A stretch of DNA of 64,000 nucleotides, from the NCBI RefSeq assembly GCF_025766255.1, contig NW_026516700.1, positions 1 to 64,000 on the forward strand, given 5' to 3'. The notes under the pieces are model-generated. The model had not been told where the DNA came from, searched no databases, and saw nothing but the letters and a program-made list of their open reading frames with translations. This document shows positions 1 to 11,504 of this stretch, piece by piece. The stretch is from Zychaea mexicana. Lineage: Eukaryota > Mucoromycota > Mucoromycetes > Mucorales > Lichtheimiaceae. The stretch's first letter is position 1; each line of letters opens with the position of its first letter. Both the position numbers and the translations under genes were made by a program.

Positions 1-199
1 GATGCTGCACAGCTAGGATCATCTTACATGGTCTTGGCTCCCTCGCAACTGTTGCGAACAATTTTATTTGTATATACTTTCTTCTATGGAGGCTCTACCT
101 GTTAATAACGCTTCTCAGGTTTTGGGCCGAGTAGCAGATGCTGCACAGCTAGGATCATCTTACATGGTCTTGGCTCCCTCGCAACTGTTGCGAACAATT
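1..199. repeat. Partial tandem duplication at the outer edge
   Basis: About 63 bases beginning GATGCTGCACAGCTAGGATC occur at 1–63 and again at 137–199, a period of 136 bp. The right arm has only one copy (around 63417–63480), so the duplication is specific to the left arm. Because the first copy starts exactly at base 1, more units may lie outside the window. Confidence 0.8.
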
Positions 200-999
200 T
201 CTATACGTTTTATTGAGATACGGTTTTGCTCCCGCTATAAGTCGAATAGGTATGCCCAACACACTCAAATTTATTGAAACCATTTGTCAGATAATATTAT
301 TTAGAAGGGCCGAAGCGTTTTGCTCGACCATACAGGATCAGTCAATCGCCCGGTTTCTCTTATATGAACTACATTATACAAATCTTGGTGACCAGTTCAC
401 AAGAGGTACTAGCATATAGAGCCATGGGGTTCTGTTTAAATAGTACAAAGCACTGATTTGTTTTATTAACAGTGTCAAGCAGATTCTTCATGGGCTACAC
501 GATTTCGTATAATGGTGGAAGAGGATGTAATAATTATGTCGATAACAAGCAACACTTAGAATAATTTGATGTATTAGTATATCCGATAAAATAATAAAAG
601 AAAGGAAGCCAGGGGTTTTGCTGAGTAGATCAAAGGGCGTAAGTTGGATGTGGTATGAAAAAAAAAGAGAAGATTGGGAGGGTAAATACGCGATGTACCG
701 ATGTGCATAGCCATTCAAGACAGTACGTATTGAAGAGTCACCGTAAGCAAAAAAGCATACAAGATATTGCATAATATGATCATTGAGGATGAACGTGATG
801 AGGAGGAAATGCGGCGTACCTGTAGACGATTATATAATAAGTACATATTCGACAATGTTTAAAGTACACCAAACACTTCATTCATCATGAAAGCAAGACA
901 GGCATTCATGCGATGCATTTTCAGACCAAGTAATACATTGCTATATTCAGATAGAGTGTTGTGCACAGCAGCCATACAGTGACCATCGGATAAACTTTT

Positions 1000-1890
1000 T
1001 TTCGTCTTTAACAGCTTTTCGAACCGTTAGAAGTCATCAACCAGCAACTCGCTCGTCCTCTAACGCAGAAAAATGGCCGCCTTGGACATTGTTCGTCAGT
1101 ACGAAGCAATACGTTACTAAAAGATGATATTTACCACTTCAAATTCGTTGAACTGTTGAAGGTCACCACTTGCTTCTAGCCATTCACGAGGGAACTTTGT
1201 GCATGTTGGGTCAGTTTTGCATATATACTCTAGATCTATGCAGTGGATTACCTTGTTTAGCTCGCTGGGGACATAGTCTACGCCCAATGGAATTTCGACA
1301 CGGTTAAAGAACATTATCCGCATTGCCTCTTCGTGAACGCCCCGTAACACAGTCGTGTGGATGACGACATGGTGTTGGTAAGCCAATAGATGGTAAGTTC
1401 CGTCAGGAACTCGTCGGTTGTGATAGTCTCAGGCAGAGCCTCAGTGTCTTGTCTGTCAGCAGGATGAAACGTCCAATTATGCCTTTTCGAGCATCCAGGC
1501 TACACTAAAAAAAGTCAAGTTCGAGAGAAAAAAAAGAGACCCTTGCGATCTGACCATACCTAAACGTGCCACTGGGCTATCTACCAAGCCAAATACAAGT
1601 GTATGAGGACGCGTTCCCTGGATGGCACGGTATCTAGCCTCCCTGTCATTCTCAACGTCTGCAAACGATTTGCCTTTTATTTTGGTGCTACCACGACCAT
1701 AAATTGTATCGTATCCAAGCGCCAAGCTTGAGCACTTTGATTGGATGGTTCCACAGATTCGACACTGTCGAGAGAGGCGGTACAACCATTGGTTAGACGG
1801 TATGGAATCCCTTGCGTTGAGTCGCTCGGCTCTGCGCGATCCATTTGCCAATCACGGAAACCCAATCCGACCCAGCGATCACTTTGTTCA
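1000..1890 (-). pseudogene. Decayed epoxide-hydrolase-like gene (left arm)
   Basis: Read on the minus strand, fragments follow the order of an EHN-type alpha/beta-hydrolase (epoxide hydrolase). There is a nucleophile-like segment GSDWVSVIGKWIAQ, then AIQGTRPHTLVFGLVDSP, an intron-like gap, AWMLEKA, then DEFLTELTIYWLTNTMSSS, then NRVEIPLGV, and a GGHFSALED segment near the C-terminus. The fragments sit in different frames. There is a one-base slip after AWMLEKA, and the codon after LLVDDF is TAA where the right copy has CAA. The HNWTFHPAD to DEFLTEL exon is still continuous in this copy. It is therefore a relic and probably makes no enzyme. The family assignment rests on motif order recognised by eye. 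Confidence 0.6.
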
Positions 1891-2163
1891 AATGAGTTTA
1901 GTAAAATCCCAGCTGATCCCTTTAGCGACGACTTATATGGTGGGCTGTTGCAAACCAGATATTAAGGAAGATATGACAAAAGGGGTGCGCACTGTCGAAA
2001 TTGTCAAGAGCCGTTATGGGGATACCAACGACAGCTGCTACACAAATTTTCTTGCAAATGCCCGCAGATGCAAAGATGCTGAAAACCTCAGCGGTCCTAA
2101 GCATGCTATCGCTCGACTGTGGTTTTACCACGAAAACGGCCAACAATGTTCACCGAGCACCAA

Positions 2164-2187
2164 TAGTAGCAGTAGCAGTAGCAGTAA
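2164..2187. repeat. AGC/AGT trinucleotide microsatellite
   Basis: A short run of AGT/AGC triplets. The matching tract in the right arm (about 61432–61475) is clearly longer, so the length varies between copies. Confidence 0.8.
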
Positions 2188-2514
2188 TGGCAGCCATCAT
2201 CATAAAGGTAGTCGGACGAAAGCCTTTTTGATTAAGTTGCCCCATAGGAACAAATAAAGACTACAGCGCTGTGTACTCATGTACTGTCAGAAGAAACCAA
2301 CTGTATGAATTGCACAAACTGTATGAAGTGAGCTTACTACATTGACTCCTCGTTACTACAGCGCATACAGCACTTGCATGAAATATGATTCCAGAGTAGC
2401 TAAGCTTTGCATATTTTCAAGAGAGAACCATATTCAAGAACAATGTTTTCTTGTTAAGCCATGTTTGATGGAGTAAGACAAATTTCAGAGCAAAGAGGAT
2501 GGCTCAGAGAAGTA

Positions 2515-3057
2515 CAGTAACCGCTCGTTAAACCGATTACCCTTAAACCGATATTTCGTTAAACCGACCATTTCCCCAAAATACCGGCTCGGTAAGCCGT
2601 AAAATATCGGACGTTCGCTAAACCGATCACTGATCACTTGTCTCACAATTGATCGATTATTTTTGGTCAAGTTACAAAGCTTTATAGCTTAATTGGCGAA
2701 ATTGGTGATATGAAATTGCATCAAATTCAACCTGATTTTTCTCTTCACAGATGTTAAAATTCTCAAAGGCTCAACAGTAATAGGAAGATCGTCTACCAAT
2801 TGCTGTTATTTTCGTTTCATCTTCGCTATCGCCTATTTGATGTCTTCCTGTTCTTCTTCTTCTTTCTCCCCCTCAACAATTCGCATCCCAACCTGAAATG
2901 TATATAAACATTACATGTAATACTGTAACAACATAAGATGATCCTTCCAGCGAGTTCTATATCTCACTTGGCGGACCCTCAATCTTTAAACCGATCATTC
3001 GTTAAACCGATCACTTTCTCGAAAAACCGAGGGGATCGGTTTAACGAGCGGGTACTG
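2515..3057. mobile_element. 543-bp non-autonomous TA-inserting element (MITE)
   Basis: The ends are near-perfect terminal inverted repeats of about 25 bp: CAGTAACCGCTCGTTAAACC at the left and the complement of CAGTACCCGCTCGTTAAACC at the right. TA flanks both sides (2513–2514 and 3058–3059). The right arm of the long repeat shows the empty site: the sequence AGAAG-TA-GAATACAGATC is uninterrupted there with one TA. This fixes both element boundaries and the target-site duplication. TTAAACCGAT-like motifs recur inside both ends as sub-terminal repeats. No transposase frame is present, so it must be moved in trans. TA duplication with CAG-type ends fits the Tc1/mariner–pogo superfamily; the exact family is inferred. 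Confidence 0.93.
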
Positions 3058-3600
3058 TAGAATACAGATCAAGATGGCAAAATTAAATATGTCGGTGCAA
3101 CGTCTGTGCCAAGAATAAGCTAAAGTGTGATGACAACAGCAACAACAATACCGGGCCGACACCGAGATATCCGATAGGCACTCTTCGTTCATATATATGA
3201 TGGTTCTTTCACAACTATGTGCGGATATATATCAGTGACACTATCAGAAGAACCAGTACAGTACATGTGTTTTTGCAGAGATACTGACTGTTTCAACTGA
3301 AGGAGATGGAAGGAAAAAAATCACAGCTTCTTCTGACCTACGAGTCCCCCATTAATGTACGGTACTGTATATTTATCATTGCTAATGAGCGCACGAAAGA
3401 AAAAGCGACGTGGTACAACTCAAGGAGGCGTAGTGCTTCAGGTTTCATGTTGTAACATATGCTATCGGAAGGTGAACATCGATATACATGCAACCCATAG
3501 CTTCACAAATGTCTTATAGCAACATGGACTGGTGCTGTTTACGCAAGGGACCGGGAATGTATGCAAATATGCATCCAAATGCGCTGAATTCCTTCTCATT

Positions 3601-3647
3601 TCTCTCTTCTCTCTCTCACTCTCTCTGTCTCTTTCTCTCTCTGAAAT
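3601..3647 (+). repeat. CT-rich tract
   Basis: A run of TCTC-type dinucleotides lies about 200 bp upstream of the next gene. It may act as a pyrimidine-rich promoter element or simply be low-complexity DNA. Confidence 0.5.
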
Positions 3648-3758
3648 CCACTCACCTCACTGTCCATACATATTTACAAAAAACATGATGTAGCCCGGGT
3701 TACTTACATCAACAAAACAAATGCTTTAAAATGTGTCAGATTTCTCACAACTTTCTTT

Positions 3759-3766
3759 TATAAAAA
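3759..3766 (+). promoter_or_regulatory. TATA box
   Basis: TATAAAAA lies 83 bp upstream of the chosen ATG of the following gene. Confidence 0.55.
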
Positions 3767-3841
3767 GGCAAACCAACTTTGCATCTCCCGCGCTCTCTTT
3801 TCTTCCAAATCTCTCTACTGTTCTCTGCGCCATACAGACCT

Positions 3842-4665
3842 ATGCACAACGCACACGCAAACTCGTATAAGTTTGAAGACGAGAAAATGGAATATCACCA
3901 CTCTCACCGTCAAGACATCGTTCCTCCACCTTCTCCACCGTCATCATCTATCACGGACGATGAAAAGCTAAATGTCGCACCGTTATTCGATGAACATACG
4001 ACCGGCCATCTTCTGAGCTCTGTCGGCAACGTCGAGCAAGCACAACATCACCTCAAGGCTCAGCGTGGTGCCTTTCTACGCACTGTCTCAGACCCGGCTC
4101 CACAACTGCAACAGCAACGTCCGTACCCGCAAGCGCTCATGGATATCCATCGCTTGGCAATCGAAGCGTTGCAGAAATTGTATGCTGACGAATGTCATAG
4201 AAACGGGTATCTGGAGGAGCAGGCCCATAAGGCCAATGAAAAAATAATGAAGGTATATTTAGTTGCAAGTTTGGGATGGATTTTAAACAACCGACACGCT
4301 CTAACATGCAGACAAATGTATGCAATAGCTACAGCAGGAGGTGTCACGCCATAAACGAGTTCGCAAACAAGAGCAAAAACAGGTGAATATCATATATTCA
4401 ACGGCTGCTTAGATTGTATATTCGTTGCTGATTGAGAATATTATACATACTGTAGTGGCAACGAGTGTACGGATTGGCTGATACAGTACGAGACGTGTCG
4501 TGTCCTACAGACAGAAACTTAGCACCACCTACCCCCACTTCTCCCGAAGAGCTACAATCGCACTTGCGTCATATCCTTGCCAATATCACTACAGTACATC
4601 ACCATGCTCCCGCAACAGGCTCCTTAGTAGTAGATTTACAAGAACAAGATCCGTATCTTTATTAA
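3842..4665 (+). CDS. Coiled-coil protein of unknown function, three exons
   Basis: Exons are about 3842–4252, 4329–4382 and 4456–4665, joined without frame breaks by two GT–AG introns of 76 and 73 bp, giving about 224 residues. I chose the ATG at 3842, preceded by a TATA box; an internal ATG at 3887 is an alternative. The N-terminal half is low-complexity (Pro, Ser, His, Gln). The middle, from the segment IHRLAIEALQKLYADE through the tiny second exon (LQQEVSRHKRVRKQEQKQW), is charged and predicted to form a helical coiled coil. The C-terminus is short and acidic, ending in DPYLY. I do not recognise a family. It is probably a cytoplasmic or nuclear scaffold-type protein, but function is unknown. 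It converges tail-to-tail with the helicase gene, with stops only 36 bp apart. Confidence 0.65.
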
Positions 4666-4701
4666 ATTTGATTACCCTTGTCGATTTATACTATGTTGTT
4701 A

Positions 4702-7378
4702 TTAAACACACTGTTCGCTGAATCGCAGGTCTGATTCATCGCCTAACCACTCCATCCAACGGCGTAGGAACCCACCATCCAGCCTGCTTGCTTTGGCCTT
4801 AGTACCAGAAAGCGTTTCAGAATCGCAGACCACGCACAGATGCCTCTTGGGTCGCGTCATTGCCACTTTTAAAGAAAGAGGAGAAATGTTAGCACCGAAA
4901 TGGACTACTATCACATGCCCATTCTATCTAAAAGCATACCATTCAAACGTCTCTTCTCGGCCAAAAAGCCAACTACCCCTTCATCATTGGATCGTACAAG
5001 AGATAAAATAATAGCTTCTTTTTCGCGGCCTTGGAAACCATCAACTGTGCCAATTTCAATAGCAGGCCATTTCTCACGAATCGCACGTATAAGATGGGTC
5101 ACTTGAAATGCGTACGGCGTGATGACACCAATATGCTCTTCGCTGAGACCATCGTCCAAAAGTGATTGAATGTGTCGCACTGCCAAGTCGACTTCCAATT
5201 CGTTGGCACGGCTTTGCTCTCCATTATCTTGTGCATCATCCACGATTTCATGGCCCAAGCCCGTGTCGCTGGTATCAATCATCACAACTGGGACCTCAGT
5301 GTTTTCCGAAGCAGATACGTCTGGCATATCCGCCAAGATATGCTCAGCAACACTTGCATCTGCGACAAGTTGGTTGTTGTATAGTTCCTTTGAGCTAAAT
5401 TCCATGATTTTCTGGTGCATACGATATTGTACGACAAGCATACGCTTGATGGCATCCATTTTGTACATGCTGAGCAATCTATCAAAAAGCGTTGTTGAAA
5501 GATCATTCTCTGTAGACATGCCCTTTTTCTTTTTCTTCGTCAGGGATGTAGGTGTCTTGACAGTGGGCGGCAGCTGCAAATGATCACCAGCCTAGTTAAA
5601 TATTGCATTTCAGTTGAGCCAGTAAAGGTGCTTTCATGTACATCTATCCAAAACAGACATATTACCAATATGGCCTTTTTTCCTTTGAGTAGTGCGATCC
5701 AACATTCTGCCTCCAAAGCCTGAGTAGCTTCATCAATGATAACAACATCAAACTCGCGCTTTAACATGTTCTTGCTCCCACAACTAGTGTTACTAAGTTA
5801 GAAATGAGTTCATGCACTGCCTCCAATGTATAGGATATTACCCGTTCAGCGTCGATATAAGAACTTCTGCTCCAGTCATAATTTCGTCCAAAACTTTACG
5901 TTCCCGTGCACGATAATCCTTTCTGAGGTCTTTTAAAAGCGCGTACAGTTCACGTCGTTCTGCTCGTCTCTTGCATTTGCTGATTTTGGCGAGAGTTTCA
6001 TCCATTTCCCTGCGCACGTCGGCAACAATTTGTCCAGAATCGCACGTTCGTGTAATAACATCAAGCGAATGGTCCAAAACAGTTGGTAAGATTCGTGCTG
6101 GATGGCCCACGCGCACAAGGTTCATGTTGTGCTTTGCTAAGCGTTCCACCAGATTATCTATAGCCATATTGTTGTTTAGAATTACCTCAAGACTTCTCAT
6201 TTCTAACACTATGCACTCACCTACGGATATATTGGATGGACCGCATACTAGCACCTTTTTCTTTTGAATAACGGCAAGTTGTCTAATAATTTCTACAAGC
6301 GTGTATGTCTTGCCAGTCTAAGAAACAGTTATCTTGTTAGTTACTTTCGGATCCTGTAAGCTAGTTTTTCTGTTCGGTGCTCTTACTCCTAAAGAAAATC
6401 TTTTAATAAACATAATTTCATTGTCATTTATAGCACAATGCAAGCATCTTTACCTGGTGGACCGTGGACCAATGCGATTTCATTGGCTCCCAAGGCGAAT
6501 CGCACGGCATCTTTCTGGGAATCATTCAAGGTTTCATCAAAGAAACTGATGGTAGATATATCCTGGGGTGCAGTAGGAGTACGCTGACCGAGCAAAACTT
6601 GCTTTAAACCATCGGGTGCTGCTGCTGTCGCTTTCAGCTGCTCCAGCGCGTTTAACATTCTTTGAAGCTCAGTTACTAAGTCCTGTCTCGTTCGCATGAT
6701 AATCTGTACTACTCCATATAATACTTACCGATCATATGTGACATTATTTGCCAGCTTAACGCTATACACACGTTAGAATGCATGTACCCTATTTAAGCTG
6801 ATCTTCTTACTATCATCTTCGCTGCTTACATCATACAACGCTCTTGCACTTCTGGAGGTAATTCAACATCGTATCCTAAGGCGACTGTAATCTTTGTATC
6901 TGTTGCGCGTAAAACAACCCCTGAATATTGCGACCCAAGTTTATTCTTGGTTTGCTTGTCCTTTTTGTATTCGTCCAGACCAACAATGTCACCGGTACTT
7001 ATTTTATGCGGCGGGAACGTGGGCGGTACCTTGCTGGGATTGCCAAGTTCAAGATCGATCAAGCTTTGAAGTGACGAAATGGTTATTCAAACCACTGTTT
7101 CAATCCACGGGAAAAAGAAAATAAACGTTTTATTACCTCTTTCCTCCAAGACCAGTTCGCATTCCTGGTTTACGCATTACAATAGTACATTAGCTTTACT
7201 GCTTCGCGTTATTCCACGCAATCACTCCCATACCTGTCACTTTGAGGCCGATCAGAGCCACACCGCGTTTTTGAAGCTGCACGGGAGTAAACGACGACAG
7301 CATCTTAAGAGTGTCCTCGACATCCACTTGTTTCTCTTTCTCGACCAGATTTATTTGGTGATTAATGAACTCCTCCAT
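4702..7378 (-). CDS. SMUBP2/Hcs1-like superfamily 1 DNA/RNA helicase
   Basis: The ATG is at 7378 and the stop at 4702–4704, with about nine short introns, giving roughly 650 residues. The N-terminus (MEEFINHQ...) is followed by a beta-rich domain carrying KISTGDIVGL and GYDVELPPE. The ATPase motifs come in the right order: a Q-type motif LNDSQKDAVRFAL, Walker A GPPG at the end of one exon and continuing in the next, Walker B VVIIDEATQALEAE, motif III DHLQLPPTV, motif IV YRMHQKIMEF, motif V GTVDGFQGREKE, and motif VI in the exon carrying VAMTRPKRHLCVV. This is the UPF1-like SF1B pattern of yeast Hcs1 and animal IGHMBP2, which unwind 5'-to-3' and are linked to DNA polymerase alpha or ribosomes. 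No R3H or AN1 zinc finger is visible, so it resembles the shorter yeast-type protein. Family assignment is firm; the exact orthologue is inferred. Confidence 0.9.
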
Positions 7379-8198
7379 TTTTTAACAGTGTTGGCGAATA
7401 TGAAAGCGTAACTAGTCAAGCAAGAATTTCCTGGCGGGCGTTTGGGCGTTGCTGCTCCGAGCAAAATTCATTCAACCATATAGTGGTACTATATAACATA
7501 TAACTTCACTAATCGGCAGCACTTTTTTGCAGCAGAAATCATAGCGATACTTGCCATGCACTTCGCTTTTGGACTATATTTTAGGAGCCACAGTAACTAG
7601 TCGTCAATTAAGTGCTGCATTATTCCGGCACTTGATTCGAGTAATTATGTCTGAGAGAATATGTATATTCAACCTAGCATAATCCGCTTGTTTGAAAAAT
7701 TCAAGGCTCAATGCTGCAGAGTATACATAATCAATACCTGAGTAAGCCCTTCTCACTCTCAACCCAGCCTAAATTCAAATACATTCGATGTACACATGTG
7801 CCTATGTATATCGGGGTATGGTTTGGTCTTTGTGTGTTACATACATAGTAGAAAAATGCCGTCAGCCTGCATATCATCGCCTAGCAACTATAAGACCAAT
7901 GTATATGTTATCACCGTGGTAGGATGGAGTGTTCCAAGAGTTTATATATGTATTCATGCTAAATTTTTATCTCCTTCACAGGTATGAATTATTAATTAAG
8001 AATGCAAAACACATTTCATGATAACCTCCCTACAGCACATATAATTTTATCTTTATTGATCTATCAAACAAGCAAAACGCACCAACAAGTTGAGTCGCCG
8101 CTTACGGCAACATACAAAAAATCGATTGGGATCGGCGCTATCAATGAAGGCTTCGCTCTCTTTTTTTCCCTCTTTCTACTACACATAGTTAGAGACAA
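7379..8198. other. Intergenic region between divergent genes
   Basis: 820 bp separates the helicase start (-) from the Sly41-like start (+), so it must contain both promoters. I see no convincing coding exon, RNA gene or repeat in it. Confidence 0.6.
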
Positions 8199-9874
8199 AT
8201 GCCTGCTGCAACACTTATTTCACAGGAGCCTGCGATAATAGCTGCCGACGCTGGCGATGGCGGCTTTGTCCAACAGGATTCGGCCCTTAAACGACATCAA
8301 ATGCTTCAGCAACAACCACCATCGTTTGATTCAAAGGTTGATACCCGATCGCCGCTTTCCCCAGCAGCCAGCAATTACTTTGGTAATGGAAAGCAGCAAT
8401 TATATAACCGAGGAGGAGCAAGTAGCTATGACGACATGCCACAGTCGCTTCCGACACCACCATTACCATCATCAGATGACTATCAGTATCAATCACAGCT
8501 CCATTCTTCGTCTTCTCCTGAAGACTATGGCAAAGGCTACTTACCGTCGGTATTCGCTGGCCAGGATGCACAAGCGGATCTATCGACACGCCATATCGAC
8601 TCTACGTCAAGCAGCTCGCTACAGAACTTGTGGAACTTTATGATGCCACGAGCCCGTTTTGGATTATCCGACAACCTCAAGTTTATACTCAACTGCTGTA
8701 TGTGGTATATCTCGTCGTCCTTGACCAACAATACCGGCAAACAAATCCTCAACATGTTCAAGTTCCCAGTGACACTGACATTTATTCAATTTGGCCTGGT
8801 TGCCATGTGGTGCTATGTTGCTGCCATGGGATTCGGCGTTACCCAGATACGATCACCAACACGACGGATCGCAGAAACCATGGCACCGCTTGCCGTCTTT
8901 TTAATTGTGGGCCATGTGTTTTCAAGCATTGCCATCAGTAGAGTGCCAGTTAGTTTGGTCCATACGATTAAGGTAAGGCTTGTGCTATATCTGGGTAGTA
9001 TGTTTTGTGTGGGGGGGGGGGTGGAGGATGTGAAGAAAGAGAAATTGGTGCATGAATTTGTACTTTTTTTTAAACGAGTTACCAAAAAAAATTACAGGCT
9101 TTGGCACCATTGTTTACTGTCATGTTCTACCGGTTCATCTTTCAAGTACGATATACATCCAAGGTGTATATCTCACTCCTACCACTCACCTTGGGCGTCA
9201 TTCTTGCGTGCACGTTTACGTTCTCGAACAATTTGATTGGCCTGCTTTGTGCATTTCTGTCCTGTCTGGTGTTCGTATCGCAAAATATCTTTAACAAGAA
9301 ATTAATATTCAAGGAAGCTAACCTGGGTAAAGGCGATCCGAACAAGCTCGACAAGATGAACATGCTTTTCTACTCGTCGTTATTGTCGTTCATCCTCATG
9401 TCTCCGCTCTGGTTGTATTCCGATGGTGCTAGTCTCATGGCTGACCGTGAAACCGAAGTTGGTGCAAGCCAGTTGTGCGTGTATTTTTTGCTGAACGGTT
9501 CGACGAATTTCGCCCAAAATTGGTTTGCATTCACAACTTTGAGCATGACCTCCCCAGTGACGTACTCGATCGCATCGCTTGTCAAACGTATTTTTGTTAT
9601 CGTCATGAGTATTCTGTGGTTCGGCCAGCAAGTATCGTTTGCCCAGTCGCTGGGTATCATGCTTACATTCGTTGGTTTATGGATGTACCAAAGTGCCAAG
9701 CGTGATGTGGACCGTGGAGAAACCAAAGTTCGAGAAAAGTCTGTGGATGTTCTACCCACATCATCCGGTTCCTCGGGCTCTTTCGATAACAATGGCACGA
9801 CCAGCTCCATACAATCATGGATGAGCAGTCGATGGAACGGAACATGGGCAGCACGAGGAGGGAAAAATCAGTAG
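8199..9874 (+). CDS. Sly41-like triose-phosphate/nucleotide-sugar transporter family protein
   Basis: There are two exons, 8199–8972 and 9098–9874, separated by a 125-bp intron, giving about 516 residues. Residues 1–145 are a Ser/Gln/Pro-rich cytosolic extension. From about residue 150 there are around ten hydrophobic helices typical of the TPT/SLC35 drug-metabolite transporter superfamily. Landmarks are NNTGKQILN in the first helix region, the exon junction SLVHTIK/ALAPLFTVMFYR, SQNIFNKKL, and SPVTYSIASLVKRIFVIV near the end. The KR pair before the last helices is characteristic of the TPT group. Yeast Sly41 is an ER/Golgi membrane protein that suppresses loss of Ypt1 when overexpressed. The substrate is unknown. 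The C-terminal tail is Ser/Gly-rich. Family confidence is high; the substrate is not inferable. Confidence 0.9.
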
Positions 9875-10242
9875 CTTAAACCTTAGACAATCACCTTTTA
9901 CCGCTTATTCCAATTCTTGTTGTAACATTTCCTTTTCCCTTTCCTCTTCCCTTTTCTTGACTGTTACTATAACCATACTATTCGTCACCTCATCTGCACA
10001 TCACTTATCCGCCATTGCATCCTATATACATTCTCGTTGCTGTTTTTTATGCTCCCGTCCCACTTGCATCACCTAGAGCAGGGGTTGTTCAAAATGAATG
10101 AAGTACATGTTAAACAATAGATTAAATATATTTACTTAATTCAGATAAATTATTAGGTAGTTATATCATTATAAGGTTGATTATGTATTAAGCTATATGT
10201 ATAAGATATTATATGTAAGGGACGTCGTTCTTGCCCTCATGA
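9875..10242. other. Convergent 3' intergenic region
   Basis: AT-rich DNA between two converging genes. Nothing coding is apparent; it probably holds both 3' UTRs and polyadenylation signals. Confidence 0.6.
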
Positions 10243-10958
10243 TCAGCATACTGAACAGCTAGGGGATGCCCAGATGTAAATATTGGCAACTATGCAAAGG
10301 AGAGATAATGAAGCAGCGTGCGCAACGATAACCCACTTGAACTTTGGATCAAGATCACCATAGCTCCACCATTTCATCTATTATTGTAAATAGTCGTATG
10401 TGAGCAAAGCGGAAATCTCACACCACCAAACTGGAACAAACAAAATTCGGAGGATATATCGTACCAGTTTTCTTAAGCATAGAGCGAAAACCAGGACACT
10501 GATTCCTATGAAGCATATACATAAATGTCAATGCTCATAGCGAAGACACATTTGTAATTGCTTTTAACACTACCGAAGAGTAAATGCACAGGAGATTTTC
10601 CGAAGCCATGAACGATGGAACTCGCGAGAGTGAATAGCACAAAGCTCATCACAAAGACGGAAATGGCATTGTTAACGAGCCGTTCCTAGAAAGGTTTTGA
10701 TTGTTTGTCAAATGGACGGCTGTAGACCTGCGTTTAGTTTACAAAAGGGATTACCTGGTTAGAAGTGCCTTCAAAAAGAGGTGGATCGTACTCCATGCAT
10801 GTAGCAGAAAGATTGCAAGATCTGACACAAAAGAGTATAATATACGGCAGGTTGTTCTTATGATCTAATAAAGCACATGAGGGCTCTGGAGACACAACAA
10901 TTGCCTCCTCTGTCTCTCCTTCACCCGTTCTCCTTGTTAATATAAAAAAGGCTGGCAT
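10243..10958 (-). CDS. Small multi-pass membrane protein, four exons, family unknown
   Basis: No long open frame covers this gene, but four exons join cleanly on the minus strand: 10755–10958, 10574–10685, 10432–10505 and 10243–10377. All three introns (54–69 bp) begin GT and end AG, and the phases agree, giving 174 residues. The N-terminal third is soluble and has several cysteines (CVRSCNLSATC). Three hydrophobic segments follow: SVFVMSFVLFTLASSIVHGF, HLLFGISVLVFALCLRK continuing into LVRYILRILF, and FKWVIVAHAASLSLLCIVA. The protein ends in SPSCSVC, cysteine-rich and possibly palmitoylated. I do not recognise a family. The 5' end is uncertain; an upstream exon around 11032–11230 cannot be excluded. 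Consistent splicing across three introns is the main argument that this gene is real. Confidence 0.6.
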
Positions 10959-11500
10959 TTCTCAATTTGAACATGTGCTGTTATGCTATTTCTTGATGGA
11001 TGACAGATAAGTAAGTCGATGCACACTTAATTCAACTATTCATGATTAAATCGTATCCGTAGAATGCATAAAGGTAAATTCTTCGCTGTAATTCTATCAA
11101 CCAAATGAAAAGCTGAATATAGTGGCGGTTTTGATAAGAAGCTTTTGATGGTCCGGGTTTTTTAGGGGAAATAGAAAGTGATTTAGTAAACCTTTCAAAA
11201 AACGATAAAATCAGAAATGAAAAACGCATACCACAGCTGTGGGTAATAGCATAACATCTTTTAAAAGCATATGGCGTAGAAACGTGTTAGTATAATGCTG
11301 CTTATGCAGTTGCTGTGCAAGAATTGTTAATGCAGAGAATATTGGGAATTTTCAGCAAACGAGAGCAAGCATAACGTTTTAACCCATCAGCCAGCTTGTG
11401 TGCATTGCTATAAGATAATTGGCGGGTCTAATTATCTATACAGTATGCTGGATGTCTTTTAATACTAAGTACTAATGGTAACAAGAAACATAAATCCCCA
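10959..11500. other. Intergenic region
   Basis: An AT-rich stretch. It includes a 65-codon minus-strand frame at 11032–11229 that could be a 5' exon of the preceding gene or chance. No RNA gene or repeat is seen. Confidence 0.4.
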
Positions 11501-11504
11501 TATC

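Larger units (their letters stand above)
1..3585. repeat. Left arm of a long inverted repeat
   Basis: This segment matches, in reverse complement, two blocks at the other end of the window (about 57003–57492 and 61005–63530). Identity is uneven. The part at 1117–1386 encodes exactly the same 89 residues as 62243–62512, while the part near 3170–3480 carries many substitutions and small indels. The arm is cut by the window start, so its true outer end is not visible. It differs from the right arm by a 543-bp inserted element (2515–3057), by lack of about 3.5 kb present on the right, and by a short tandem duplication at its outer edge. It could be a dispersed repeat, a segmental duplication or part of a large mobile element; I found no transposase in the shared part. 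Confidence 0.85.
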
